DNA of 64,000 nucleotides from positions 5,257,001 through 5,321,000 of the forward strand of contig JAVTVJ010000040.1 of NCBI GenBank assembly GCA_034509425.1. Reading direction: 5' to 3'. A program made the position numbers and the translations under genes. The notes beneath the pieces were generated by a model, which worked only from the letters and a program-made list of their open reading frames with translations, did no database searches and was not told the DNA's origin. Source of the DNA: Eopsaltria australis. Taxonomy: Eukaryota > Chordata > Aves > Passeriformes > Petroicidae. Shown piece by piece: positions 1 to 12,100 of this stretch (position 1 is the first letter of the stretch; each line of letters starts with the position of its first letter).

Positions 1-2704
1 GAAAACATAAAGTCAAACAGATGGGAAGAAGAAAGGGAATTAATAAATAATACTGTGCAGCTATAACAACATCACAGTTGGAGCTGATTGAGAAACCTCA
101 GCCAAAAGATTTTACAACAATTATTTAGTTCATGTAACTAAAATTTTATGTAGAAATACTTTCAATAGGATTTTCATCCAGAAAAAAATAAACACTGGAT
201 GATCTGCTCATGATTAATTTTTTAATGGAACAGAAGGGAAAGTGACTTTGCACCACCTCAATAGTCTACTGGATAGACTCACTTGGCAACTTCAGAATGT
301 TAGAATCTCAGTCAGAAACAGAATGAAATTAGATTCTCTCTTACAAGTGAACATTTTGACTAACCTAGTTTATTTCTGCCAAAATACCTTCACCTCATGC
401 TGGTGTAGAATAGGATTTGTAGGCTTCAAAATCTTTGACAAGATAGAAGATCTTTTACAACCTTCTCTGCTTGAAATTCCCTTGCTGAGATAACTACTTA
501 CATCTTGAATTTTAAATCACAAAAATCTAAGACTATGTTAAAGGTGGGTAACTTTCACATGGAAAATGTTGCCAAAAAAATTCTACCTATAGCAATTAGA
601 TAGTGGTCATTATCTGAACTATATAGCGGTTATTACAATATTTAAGAAATATATGGTGGATCATATGAAGGCAGAAGTGAATAATTCAGAATGATTTTTC
701 ACAAATTCTTTTGTGTAAGTTGTTCACTTACATTCTTTGAAGTTTCTCTAGTTTTCTGAGACGTAAGGATGTTGATCTCAAACAGTGCTCCTATGTGCTG
801 CATTTTTATTATACAGGCTGTCAAAGGCTAGGGACCTCAGGGCTGAGGCTGGAGAATGCATTAGATTTCATTCAGAACCACCACAGAATGCTGATGAAAG
901 TTACTGAGAGCCTGACATTTTTGCTAAGCTTTTCATGTTAAAAAAAAAAAAAATCCTGACCAACTTCAATCCCGGTATTTTTTAAAGAGCAAAAAACATT
1001 TACTTCCAAAATGTGAAAATAAAAGATGTGGAAATGTTAAATGGTTTTTGTTGCTACTGACTTCACTTTGAAGAAGTGTTTCTAACTAAGTAAGGAAAAT
1101 TAGCTTGCCAGGTGGAAGTGTAGAGAAATATTTAAACAGAAAGTGGATTTAGAACATAAAAATAAATTTGTAATATTTAAATTACAGCAAAAGAAGAAGA
1201 AACACCATGAAAAGAAAAATACTTCTGTAGCACTATCTTGTATTTTAGATAGCATTCAAGTCCTCAAATGGAGTTTCTGTCCATCATAGACAAACCAAGG
1301 CAAATATGAATTCAAGATAATTGATGAGGAAAAAAAAGCTTTTAAAGTTGATGGACAGATAAAAGAAGACACTCAAGTCTTTAGATGACAAGGAAGATCA
1401 CTGACTTGAAATAACTTCCCATAAAAGCAGATCATCTGGTCGGTGGTATAAGATCATTTATGATAAGAAGTCAAAGGTAGAGTGCTGCCAGATATAAAGT
1501 ACATATCTTCAGATGCCTGAAGAGAAGCTATTGTATATCTGTCAGTTTTGAAAGCAAAATAAATCATCCTGTACTTTTTGTTCATTTCTTCTAGAATCCT
1601 GACCCAAAAAGATATGTTCTTGTATCTAAAAAGTGCATAACTTCCAATACCAACAGTTTAATCCTAAACAAGGCAGTATAAATCACTTTCCATCACATAT
1701 TGTTTATAGAAGATGCAATTGCTAATTCCAATGTATTGACACAAAAGTAATTTTTTCTCTTAGAATATTTATTCACTACTTAGAACTCTGCAAGCAGTTA
1801 ATTTATACCCTAAGGTTCTCTTGACTTCAAAATAATGTATTATCAAGAGACTGGGAATTGTTTTATATGTTCTTCTTGCTAATAATTTTATCACTAAAAA
1901 TAGGGAGCTGATACAGAATTTCTGACCTTAAGGTAATAACTAAATTTCCTCATTTTTCCCTGAAGTTGTATCATGAGTATGGGGTCACTGCTTTAAAGTA
2001 TAAACTTTGGAAATATTAAAAGTATATGTATTATATATATGAAGGTGTCTGTCTCTGTTGGAAACTCCTTTTCTCTAGGTGAAGTGATTCCGCTAGTAGT
2101 CAGAGAAACTACTCCAGAGTCCTGCAACAGGAAAGAAGAATGGAAGAAATTAAGGAATGACCCTCTCTGCCCCTCTCCTCACCTGTTTCCCACTGTTCAA
2201 CCGGACTGCTGCTAGGTGGTTACACAGAAGCATCTGGAGACATGAGAGTCTGGAAGATTTTTCCCAAACTTGATACTCTGGAAAAGTTTTACATGGTGTA
2301 TATCACATGATAGTACCGCCTGCATCTACATTAAATTATGGCAGTACTGTTGATTTGAGGGCTCATCATAGCTGATATGATTAGGCATGACAGAATGATG
2401 GACATTTTTAGATATACTGGAATAAGCAAGTTCAGTTCTGCCTCAGGTGTCTCCAGCCCTGAATGCCTCCACACAGGACAACTGCAATTTCTTTCATTGG
2501 TTGTTTGTGTGCCTTTGCCATTTGAAATATATATGGAGAACCTGTAAAATTATTTGGTATCTTGCTGAGCACCTTTTTCAGAAAGGAATACAGTCACATA
2601 AAACTGCAACGTATCACGATTTCTCTTTTTATTGCATTACTAATTCTTTAATGTGTAATAGGAGGTGATCTGAAATACATCTGAATAATGATTCATATTC
2701 ATTA
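1..2704. other. AT-rich unique sequence, no gene seen
   Basis: Open frames here are short (83 codons at most) and resemble nothing known. A run of 13 A lies near 941-953. No repeat family, RNA gene or splice-bounded exon could be recognised by eye. The composition is that of an intron or intergenic spacer. Confidence 0.6.
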
Positions 2705-2830
2705 TAATCATAGAACCATAAAATGATTTGGGTTGGACAGACCCTTAAAGATCATCGAGTTCCAACGCCCTTGTCATGGACAGGGACACCTTCTGCTAGA
2801 CCAGGTTTCTCAGAACTCCATCCAATCTTA
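2705..2830 (-). mobile_element. CR1: CR1 LINE 3' fragment
   Basis: Read on the plus strand, this starts with the reverse complement of the CR1 3' terminus (an AATCATAGAA-like motif). It continues through the diagnostic block around TTGGGTTGGACAGACC, the AAAGATCATCGAGTTCCAAC segment and GGACAGGGACACCTTCTGC. This order matches the last ~120 bp of avian CR1 non-LTR retrotransposons. The element is on the minus strand and heavily 5'-truncated, as most avian CR1 copies are. It carries no coding capacity. The subfamily cannot be assigned by eye. Confidence 0.9.
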
Positions 2831-3344
2831 TTTATAACCAAACAAGTTGGGTTTTTTCCCACTAACTAAGCAACAATAGAGCCAATCTTCTATAATAAGA
2901 ATTGCAAACTGTGGTGTGTAAAAAAATAAATTGAAAAAAAAACCCCACAAATATTTCTCAGAGGCTTTTTGGTAATGTGGCTGAAAAATATTGCTACACC
3001 TACATCTCTTGCTTCTGTAAATAATAGTACGTGCAACAATAGTCACCTTTCAGATGAAGTTTGTTGGCATAGATACAAGTGTGTTAAACTATTAAGAGAG
3101 ATAGAGACCAAGGTGCTTGCTTAGAACTAAATCCAAAACCAAAACTCATGAAGATATTGAGCTAGGGGCTTGAGTAATGAATAAGAATAACCAGAACTGT
3201 TTGTTTACATGCACAAACTCAATAGGATTGGTATTGCAGCACCCTTGTGAAATTATTTGCATAACCTGAAGAATAAAATGCAACTTATTTAAAAAGGACA
3301 GAGAAAGCAAAGTGAAGCAGCATTCTATCAAAATAGAATGTTAT

Positions 3345-3932
3345 TAACTGTGCATGTTTTCATTGATTCGATGTTCTTCAAAGTAGCTGGTATAGGGCTG
3401 TGTATAGGTTTTGTGCTGATAACTGTGTTGATAACACAGGGATGTTTTTGCTGTTGCTGAGTAGGGGTTGCACAGAGTCAAGGCCTTTTCTGCTCTTCAC
3501 TCAACCCCCCCAGTGAGGAGACTGGAGGAGCACAGGGATTTGGTAGGAGACACAGTTGCACAGCCAACTCCAATTGACTAAAGGGACATTCCATATCATA
3601 CAGCATCACGCTCAGCATATAAAACTGGGGGAAGAAGAAGGAAAGAGTTCAGAGTGATGGCATTTGCCCTCCCAAGTCAGCATTAGGTGTGATGGAGCTC
3701 TGCTTTCCAGGAAATGGCTAAACACCTGCCTGTCCATGAGAAGTGGTGAATGAATTCCTTGTGCTTTGCTTGGGCACACAGCTTTTGCTTTACCTGTTAA
3801 ACTGTCTTTATCTCAACCTACAGGTTTCCACACTTCAAATTCTTTCCCTCATCCCAATAAAGCAGGGGGTGGAGGGAGAGTGAGAGAGCAGATGTGCGGA
3901 GCTCAGCTGCCTGCCGGTGTTAACCCACAACA
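3345..3932 (+). mobile_element. Avian endogenous retrovirus LTR, near complete (family A)
   Basis: This is the plus-strand copy of a frequent bird LTR family, recognisable by GTAGCTGGTATAGGGCTGTG near the 5' side and by AAACTGTCTTTATCTCAACC in the 3' half. It ends in TTAACCCACAACA. A good TATA box (TATAAAA, 3618-3624) marks the U3/R promoter region. The first ~40 bases are diverged from the other copies, so the left boundary is uncertain. The pentamer GTTAT occurs at 3340-3344 and again at 3933-3937, which fits a 5-bp target-site duplication around a 588-bp element. No internal retroviral sequence follows, so this is probably a solo LTR left by recombination. I believe the family is ERVL-related, but the class is not proven here. 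Confidence 0.8.
3618..3624 (+). promoter_or_regulatory. TATA box of the LTR
   Basis: TATAAAA sits in the context CTCAGCATATAAAACTGGGG, about 270 bp into the LTR, where the U3/R boundary is expected. It is probably inactive, but it is the best-formed core promoter motif in this part of the window. Confidence 0.6.
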
Positions 3933-5840
3933 GTTATCCATATCTGACAAGCAAATGATCCTTGAAAAGATTATGAATCACCATTCAAATGCATAAAAAA
4001 GGTTCAGAGAATCTTGATACAAACTCTTACAGTCACCTACAGAAGAGGTAAAAACGTGATACCACAGCAACCTTTATTCTCTGTGAAACATGTTTCACCC
4101 TCCCAATACAATTTATTTCATCAATCTATGGCTTATGTGTTAATCTCCTAATTTAGGAACAGTTTCACCTAATTAAGAGAAATTACATTTCTATTTAGTT
4201 ATGATCACAGAACTAAAATTACTTTGTAGCAAGTGCTCTGGTTTTGAATATATTTGCTATGTGCAAGTGGAATAGGAGAGTACAAGTCTTTACATATGTT
4301 TGGTGCTTAAAAATAGCATTTTCAAAGTCTAGCAGAAAATTGTAAGTTAAATCAGTTAATTTTATTAACAGAAGAATGTGAATTTCAACTGAAATATTAG
4401 ATTATATATTTCAAAAATCTGTAATTAAGAAACTTTAATATTTGCTTTGGCTTAGAGACTAGAAAAAAATCCAAGCCAGACATTAAAAATAATGAAAGGT
4501 AACATACAGTAAATGAAGACTGGAATTTTTTATCAGTGACTATACAATAAAAATCAGGGAAACAGGAGACCAAAAGATAAACTATCTCACTATTAACTTT
4601 TAAAATGTAAGAAAATATATTCTAATAGTGGTGAATGGCAAATCTGTCAACAGCACTGCAAAGAACACAGTAGTATATAATAAACATGGCTTATCAGTAT
4701 TTGGAAAAAATGTGGTGATAAAAACTTCACATAGAATAAGAATTACCTTCCACTTCATAAATAATGTCATATGGCAGTGCACTTCCCTAATTTAGTAGTT
4801 TAAAAATTGTGATTCAGATTTATTTTACCTGAGCATTTTGAGAGAGTTTACTGAGGCATTTTCTAGATCATTAATACAGATTCTCAACAAGCCTTAGACC
4901 TTTGCAAAATACTTATTTAACATGAGACTAGGCATTGAAATTAAAAATAAATGTAAAATAATAACACTGTAAACATTGGTTGCAACCAATTTTCAGAGTA
5001 TTGGGAATTTTCAAGTGTTACTTTCAGTCAGATTCAACTACTCTATTAAATTCAACAGAAAGGCACTAGAAAATTTTAGAGGCTCTCTCTATTTCCATCA
5101 CTGTAGCTCCTTACCTTATGAAAGGTTTAAAACCATCTGAGAAGATTAAAATCTGTTTTAACATTCAAAATTTGAAAATGTAAAATCCAAAGCCTTGCAT
5201 TTAGGATTTTTAAAAAAATTGTGTTGTCTTACATTTCATAGTCTACAAGCAGAAATTTTCCACGAAAATGAGACCTACATGGTTATAATACTGTAAAAAG
5301 TATTTTCATTGGAAAAGCATTTTTGTATTCATGTTAAGCAACATCTGCCAATAATTAATCCAGGGAGATTTAAAAAAATATCTTTGGCTATTGCTTACAG
5401 CAGAAGATGAGGTAACCACATAGCAGAACCTGTGATGTGACATAACTTTGTAATCATGAGCTTGTAGTGACACGGCTGACTTCAGATATGGCATGCTACA
5501 AATACTGCTAGTGACTGAGGCAGCTGCTTGTCATCCTTGTCAGCAGCCTAAGCTGGCACCTACTTGTCTTAACGTGAAACAGCCTTTGTGATATGGAGTT
5601 ATTTTCTCCCTACTTTTCTGTCAGAACTTTAAAACTGATCAATTTTTATTCCATTGCATTGTTATGATCTGTACTCACTGCTGCCATTACCTTTAAACCT
5701 TCTGAGCCCACTGAAGGTCCAACATCTTCTGGTGAGTGCACGGACTTCCAGCTCTGCTCTAGTATCAGGAAGAATTCATTCTTGTGCTACAAAGTAGCAT
5801 GATCTGGGAATTGAAGTTATCTACATGACTTGTAACGGTG
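3933..5840. other. AT-rich unique sequence, no gene seen
   Basis: After the LTR edge the composition returns to AT-rich spacer. No ORF above about 62 codons, repeat family or RNA gene was recognised. Confidence 0.55.
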
Positions 5841-6320
5841 TGTTGTGGTTTAGGAATGGTACCCTCCAATTCAGCGCCCTCACTAAGACTCTCCCAAACC
5901 AGAAGCCATGTACTCTCCCCTCTAGTTCTCCCCCTTCCCATTCAGGGGATGGAGTTGAGAATTGGAGGCAGAAAAGATGGAAATCGTGGGTTGAGATAAG
6001 AACAATTTTACTGGAGACAGCAATGAGATAAGAAAATGAACAGTAACAGCAACAATACTAACAAAAAAGTGCAAAAGAGAGGATGATTTACATCCAAAAT
6101 GCTCACCATGCCTGGGACAATGAAACATTGGCAGATGGATCCTAAGTCCCCCACAGTTGCTCCCTCAGCCAGAAAGGGACTGCTACAACCACCAAGGTGA
6201 GGGTAATCCAGGTTCTTGTTAATGGATCTCTTGGGGAGGATTAGAGTGAAATGAAACTGGATGATTGATATTTGCAAATAAATACAGGTAGGGTTTATTT
6301 TAGAAAAATTTGGTTGCAAT
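5841..6320 (-). mobile_element. LTR of a second endogenous retrovirus family (minus strand)
   Basis: The left edge reads TGTTGTGGTTTAGGAATGGT, which on the minus strand is an LTR 3' end finishing in CTAAACCACAACA. Inward comes GTGGGTTGAGATAAGAACAA, the reverse complement of the TTATCTCAACCCAC block typical of avian ERV U5 regions. Further in is a pyrimidine/purine-rich stretch and a segment around GGGACTGCTACAACCACC. The right boundary is not clear and the given end is approximate. This may be a separate LTR, or the R/U5 end of one long LTR that continues to 6874. ORFs on both strands here are incidental. Confidence 0.6.
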
Positions 6321-6332
6321 GAAAAGCAGATA

Positions 6333-6874
6333 TGTAGCCATTTTGGTTATTATTATCTATAATTACATAGCACATGAAAGCACAAAAATATTGCCTTAGA
6401 AAATGTATAGGTAAAAGAGAGAAAAAGAAAGGAAGAATAAGAGTAGAAAGATACATAATCACCACCCATGGATCTGTGAGAAGGCTCTATTGTTGCATCT
6501 GGGATGTCCATTGGTCAAAGGGAGGGTCTTACTCCAACTTGATCCTTAGGGGTGGATCTCACAAAAGAAGAAGCCCACAAAACACAAAGTCAGATGGGTT
6601 TAAATATGCTCAGGCTCAGTGGGAATGCCGAGGACCCTCCCCAGGGCAGGGGAACTTTCAGTCCACTGGCCTTAGAAATGAGCCCGAGGGCTCTCTGGGG
6701 GTCTTTGAGGGTTTATGATATCATTTGAGGAGGGCAATTATCATTGTAAGAGGCACCTTCTAAACTTGCGGGATTTGCCTCTTATTGGCCTAGAAGACAG
6801 TTTGTAGCCTCCAGATGGAGACGGTTCATTACATTTGTCTTATGCAGACCAGCCATTACACACCCAAAAACTCA
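6333..6874 (-). mobile_element. Probable ERV LTR with adjoining polypurine tract (minus strand)
   Basis: On the minus strand this begins TGAGTTTTTGGG (or TGTAATGGCTGG 14 bp further in) and can be closed at GGCTACA at 6333, giving retroviral TG...CA ends. A TATA-like motif, CATATTTAAACCC, lies about 270 bp from the start. Immediately upstream on the minus strand is AAAGGAGGGAGG (6875-6886), a polypurine tract in the position expected before a 3' LTR. GC content is clearly higher than in the flanks. No target-site duplication was found, and the family was not recognised by name. A 114-codon plus-strand ORF at 6374-6718 falls inside it and is judged non-functional. Confidence 0.5.
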
Positions 6875-6886
6875 CCTCCCTCCTTT
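6875..6886 (-). other. Polypurine tract next to LTR
   Basis: AAAGGAGGGAGG on the minus strand directly abuts a TG dinucleotide that can serve as the LTR start. Polypurine tracts prime plus-strand DNA synthesis in retroviruses, so this suggests a 3' LTR with remnant internal DNA to its right (from 6887) rather than a solo LTR. Confidence 0.4.
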
Positions 6887-9032
6887 GAGGGATGCAAACC
6901 CGGCCTCAGCAAAGCACTGGAGCAATTTTGAAGGGTGTAAGAAATGATGCAATGTCCAGTTCTGTAAGATACAGGGGAAGAGTTCAACCTGAATCTTAAA
7001 AGTGACTGTTTAACCACAGGACCAGTGACAATTTCATGTCTGGGTTCCTAGTGTTTACTCATGGATCTGTTATGGCTTGCCTTGATAGGACTGAGGGAGC
7101 TTGATAAAAAGAATAAAATTGAAATATTTGGCAAGAGACCTCAGTTGTTTGGCACAAAATGAAAGTGGGAACTTGAATAGCTGAGAGAAAATATTAATAA
7201 TCTTAGTAATTCAAGAGGTTTTTTTGAAATCTATTAATGGCAATAGGCAGTGCAAAAATAATACCAGCCCATTCTAGGATGAGAACTATAGTAATTCAGT
7301 CTCTGTCCTGCCCTTATCATGACAGTAGCTGAAATTCCTGTTGAAAATTAAGCAACAGGACTACCAGCAAGCAATCTGCTTTATGCATTACCATCTTCAA
7401 AATTCAGATCCAGTATGAAATGTGGAGAGGGAAGAGAACTGGATAAACAAACGTATAGAGAAGAATACCATTAAATGCAATATGTAAATTGTACCATGTT
7501 TAAAGACATAACACTTTAAGACAACTTGGACAATAAAAAAAACCCCAAACCCACAGCATAAAGCTGCAAGAGGTGGACAAACACTCATTATGGCTTAGAG
7601 ATACTGCAACTGAAAGATCCCAGGCAAGACACTTCGCACCTTTACCTCTAGTTTCTTTCTACTTCATATCTATCTCATTCATTTTTGATCTTCTTGACAG
7701 GAACAGCCACATACCACAGCTTTGTGTAACAAACAGAACAGGCATGCTTCAATTTATTCCCACGGCTCTCATTAGTCCTTTTGCTAAAACAAAACATACC
7801 AAAAAATCTCGAATTCTGTTCAAACTGTCTGCTACCATGAAAACTGAAAATCATCTTGGTAAGAAAATGCTACATTATGTCTACTAATATTTCAGCTAAA
7901 GTACAGTCTATAGTAGTGGAAATTTTGGAAGAACTTAATCCCATGACCTGAGAACTGTTCAGTATATCCTGTCAGATAATTAAGGCTCTCAATTCCTGCA
8001 CACTGAAAAGCCAGAAGCTGAAAGAGTATGTCACTTTACAGGAAACATTCAGTACCTTTGCACTGTTAAGTCTTGGAGCAATTTCTAGGAAACACCTCTT
8101 GTTTCGTTCTGGTAACATTACCTTGTATGTTAAAGACATACAGTTATTACTATTGAAGACATAAAATAAAAGCTTAGTGCAGTTTAGAAAATAGATTATT
8201 CTTGGCTGTGTTCAAGATGTAATACCTTTGGAAAGTCTGGAACAAGTTGTTGAAATAACTTAATGAGCCATAGTGGGAATTAAATATTTCATTATTTTTC
8301 AAAATGAAGACCCTTCTGATCATTCAGTGGGTTTTGTATTTGTAATTCGCATGAGACAAACTCTTTTTTTCTTTTTTTGCCTTTAAATTATATCGATTTG
8401 TACAATGGGAAAAACAGAACAGACATCCGCTACATATTACTCAGATAATGTAGAACACAGAATTATTGTGTCTGCATACAAAATGCTAAAAGCAGATACA
8501 AAAAACTAAAGGCTCACAAGAGTAGTAAGCATGAAGTAACAGTAACATCAGTTGCAGAAGGAAAATAAAGTGGAAAATAAATTTTCGCAGACATTTAACC
8601 TATTGTTGTAAAAGAAAGACACTTTTACAAGGGCATCAAATAGATCATTTAATCTCTTTCTGCACTTAGTTTCTCTAAGTAAATAGAGATTAATCTGTAT
8701 TTCAAAATGTTTATACGTCTTCAGAGGAAGTACTTGCTCTGTCTTGCAGTCTTGGATGAAAAAGAAATCTAAATTCTGGACTTCTACTTATTATTATTCC
8801 TATTTTAATGACGCTAAATTGAAAACATTTGCAGTTTAACTTTTGAAAGCTGCAGGGTTTGACAAGCTTCCAGTATTTTACAACATCTCTCCTAGCTGCC
8901 AGTACAGGCAGATGTAAAACTTTCCTCATGTTAGTTCATTTATACCTTGAAACGGGCAGATGTCAGGGGAAAGCATGAGGGCAGAACTCATAATCTTGCT
9001 GACAGCAATGCTAACATTGTTCCAAAAATTCA
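6887..9032. other. Possible ERV internal remnant, then unique AT-rich DNA
   Basis: The first ~150 bases, beside the polypurine tract, are richer in GC than what follows and may be decayed internal retroviral sequence. No conserved retroviral motif could be read. From about 7.1 kb the sequence is ordinary AT-rich spacer, with a 104-codon frame at 7573-7887 that resembles nothing known. Confidence 0.35.
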
Positions 9033-9035
9033 ATA

Positions 9036-9100
9036 TGAGCCTAATTCTGCTTCCATTAAAGTCAGTCAGATTTCATCTCTTGACTTGAATGAATGTAGAA
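9036..9100. repeat. Relic of an ancient palindromic (MITE-like) repeat
   Basis: GAGCCTAATTCTGCTTCCAT is followed by an inverted pair: ATTAAAGTCA at 9055-9064 and TGACTTGAAT at 9081-9090 (9 of 10 bases complementary). This layout resembles the short palindromic repeats of turtle and crocodile genomes that carry GCCTGATTCTG and paired TTGACTTCAATGG blocks. The inverted arms are directly visible. The family identity is from memory and uncertain. Confidence 0.35.
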
Positions 9101-12100
9101 ATGGAGCTTAGGGGAGGCCATACAAACAGCTCTTGGAGAACACTGCCATTTTAAATTTTGAATACTCACATGACTACTCATTGTGAAATGAAGTAATTTT
9201 CTTTAGGTTCTACTAGATGCTGATAACAATTTATCACACACTGCTTTTCACAGATGAATATGTCCACTTATTTGTTGAAACCAAGTTTCTCATTTCCTAT
9301 CCAGAGTATTTCCATATGCCAGCACTTCATGGTACAGACAGAACCAGTCCAGTTCTGCCTTCCTCCTAACACCCTCGATTTGACAGCAATTCCCAGTCCC
9401 TGTACTTCCCTCCTTCAGCCAACTTTGATACAAGGCAAACAGGTTTCCTTAAGAGTGTCAGTTTATAATTGTGCTCATAGTTTCTGGTATGTTTCAATAT
9501 CAGAAAGTAGACATGAAAAAGTGGGCATTTGGAAGACAGCCTCATATTCATTACCATATAAATGTAAAGCTTGATCTTTAGTTCCTCATGACACATATTT
9601 GCAGGTGTAAAAATGCCTTGACATGGAAGACATCTTGATACAGAAGGGCCTTTAGGCTTTGGGTTTTTCTTTCATTTTTTTAGTGGGCAAAGCCATTTTA
9701 CTCCTGCTACTTACCAAGGATCTCCCCAGAAAACTTTCTTTCGTCAAATACTGAATTAACATCTGTAATTAAGATCATGGCACTTAATGCTTCTTCTCTC
9801 AACTAGTTCTAAGAGAACCATAAGAAAATCCTCTTCAAGAGGAAAAAGCACTGTCATTAGACCTTCAGAAATAACTTTGTATTTAAACATTCTCCTCTTC
9901 CATTTTCTTCAGTTTCACATTGGCAGCCAGCCAAAACCCACAATAGTCCTCAACCACCTCCTGCCAAGTGCAGCCTGTAGGGGAAAGACTTAGCAATGTC
10001 CCTACATAACAGCTAATTACACATACCAGGAGAAAAGACAGTTTTTGCTGGTCAAATTGGTGGAATGTACAAGTAAGTGTCCTCTTTTGCCTGTTTAGGT
10101 GAGGAGAATGTCTGCTTTGTTTCAACTTTTGTGCCTGAAACTGTTTCTGGGCTTCTGCCTCTTCCTTTCATCTGATAGGAAATATATCTCTAAGACTTCT
10201 TTATATTCCAGTGACCAAATTCTTTTTTTCCAGAAAATCAGCATGCCCTCTCCCAAGCATTCCCAGTTAGTGCTCATGAGGCTCAGACCACATCCTGAAA
10301 AGCCAGCACAAAGGTCATCAGCAGAAATAATCTTTGACGCCAAAACTAGGAGTCATCCCCAGATTTTGTGACTTTTCAGAGTAAGGAAACTCCCAGGTTC
10401 CCATGTCATTGAAATTCTACTTCCTTCATCAAAGATGAAAGAGCAGAACAAGTAGCTTCTATTTTTATGTTCTTTCTATAACAGACATCCTTTTCTTATC
10501 TGCTTTGATTATACTGTCGTCCCATTTACCCACACAAGTTAGAAAAGACTAATCTCAGGCACTTGCAAGACATCTTTCTAAAAAAGTTGCACTTTTAAAT
10601 GTGTTTATCTTTAAACACTATTGTGATGTAGGAAAGTAAGATTTAACGCTGTATTAAATAGACAGTTAAGCAACAAAAAATTAACAAGAATTGGTCACTC
10701 TTGACATAAGATAGCTATTAATCAGGGCAGCATATTAATTTAGTTTGGGAATTTAGTTGCCTTAAATTCACTGGTTTTATCTGAGGTTTTAATGCTGATG
10801 GTTCAGGTTTTGCAATTTCTAAAAAAGCAGTTTTATGGTATCTGCACAGCTTAAGTATTGGTTAATTATAAAACAGAAATAGGCAGAGGACATCTGTTTT
10901 CTCAAAATTGGACACAGATTAATAGCACAGGAATGATCACATTATTTATTTTCTGACCTTGACAAATACTGTGTAAGACGTTTTCTTTCTTTTTTTAAAA
11001 ATACATCTTTTAACACTTATGTGTTTGCCTTCTATATATTTAAAATATTTCATGCACAAATAGGAAGTTTCTGGCTATCATATAGCTTGCCTACAGTGAA
11101 GGACTACAAAGAATGGTTTCAGAAAAAGGTATATTATGGACTGGAAAGTGCTCTCTATTTCCTGCTTTGCAAAATTTGTTCTATCAGCAATGTCCATTGC
11201 AGTAATTGTTCCAAGGTGTCACCCTGAAGCATGATAAAATCATAACATGGAAATCTAAATCCATCACTGTTGGTTTGAGTCACTGATAAGTCTGAAACTG
11301 ATACCACAGACAAATGTGTCACAGTGAGTCGTGTTAAGTAGCAAAATGGCACCTGAGTTTTGTTCTGCTAACTTTGTTCAATAGTTATTTGTTGATATTT
11401 CTTTTACAAACATCATTTGTTTTGGATTTTCCAAGATTCTGCTGAAAACTGCTGGCGAACTGCATAAAAAGGAAGAAAAAAGAAATATTTATATGATTTT
11501 ATAGATTGTATAATCAATAACATGAAAAAGGATATCTGCTTGGAATGCTAGAAAATGAGAAATTAAATGGGGTGGAGGGTTAGGGGAATTAAATATATTA
11601 ATACCTACATGAGTATAAAAAATAGATATATTGATAGATATGTATAAAGTTCTTAGTGTCTTCGCATAGCTAAGTACATAATCGCAAACTGGTACTAAAC
11701 CAGAAGAAAATATTTGTTTAACATGAGATCCACAAGATTGGCCTAGTAGTAATATACTACCAGTCATTAAGAGACAAAACTTTTTACAGCACATAAATGT
11801 ATAATGCCTCCTTCAGTCAAATATAAGACATTTTCTTACACAAGTATAAGACATTTCTTATTTCTGGACCCTAATCCCAGAATCTGGAAGAGGAATAAAC
11901 TTCACTTTCAAGACTGTGACCTGAATGAAACAAAATTCACAAAGTTATTGGGTAGATGACAAACATGAAAGCTTGGGTGGATTCTAACGGGTGAATGATA
12001 CAAATCAATGTTCACACCATTCTATAAATACGTGCAATATATGTGGCATGCCAGAAATGCATATCTCAAAAGTGTATTACAGCTCCATTAGAATTACATT

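Noticed and set aside
6374..6718. 114-codon plus-strand open frame
   Set aside because: It lies entirely within the minus-strand LTR-like segment and has no recognisable domain; low stop density is explained by LTR composition.
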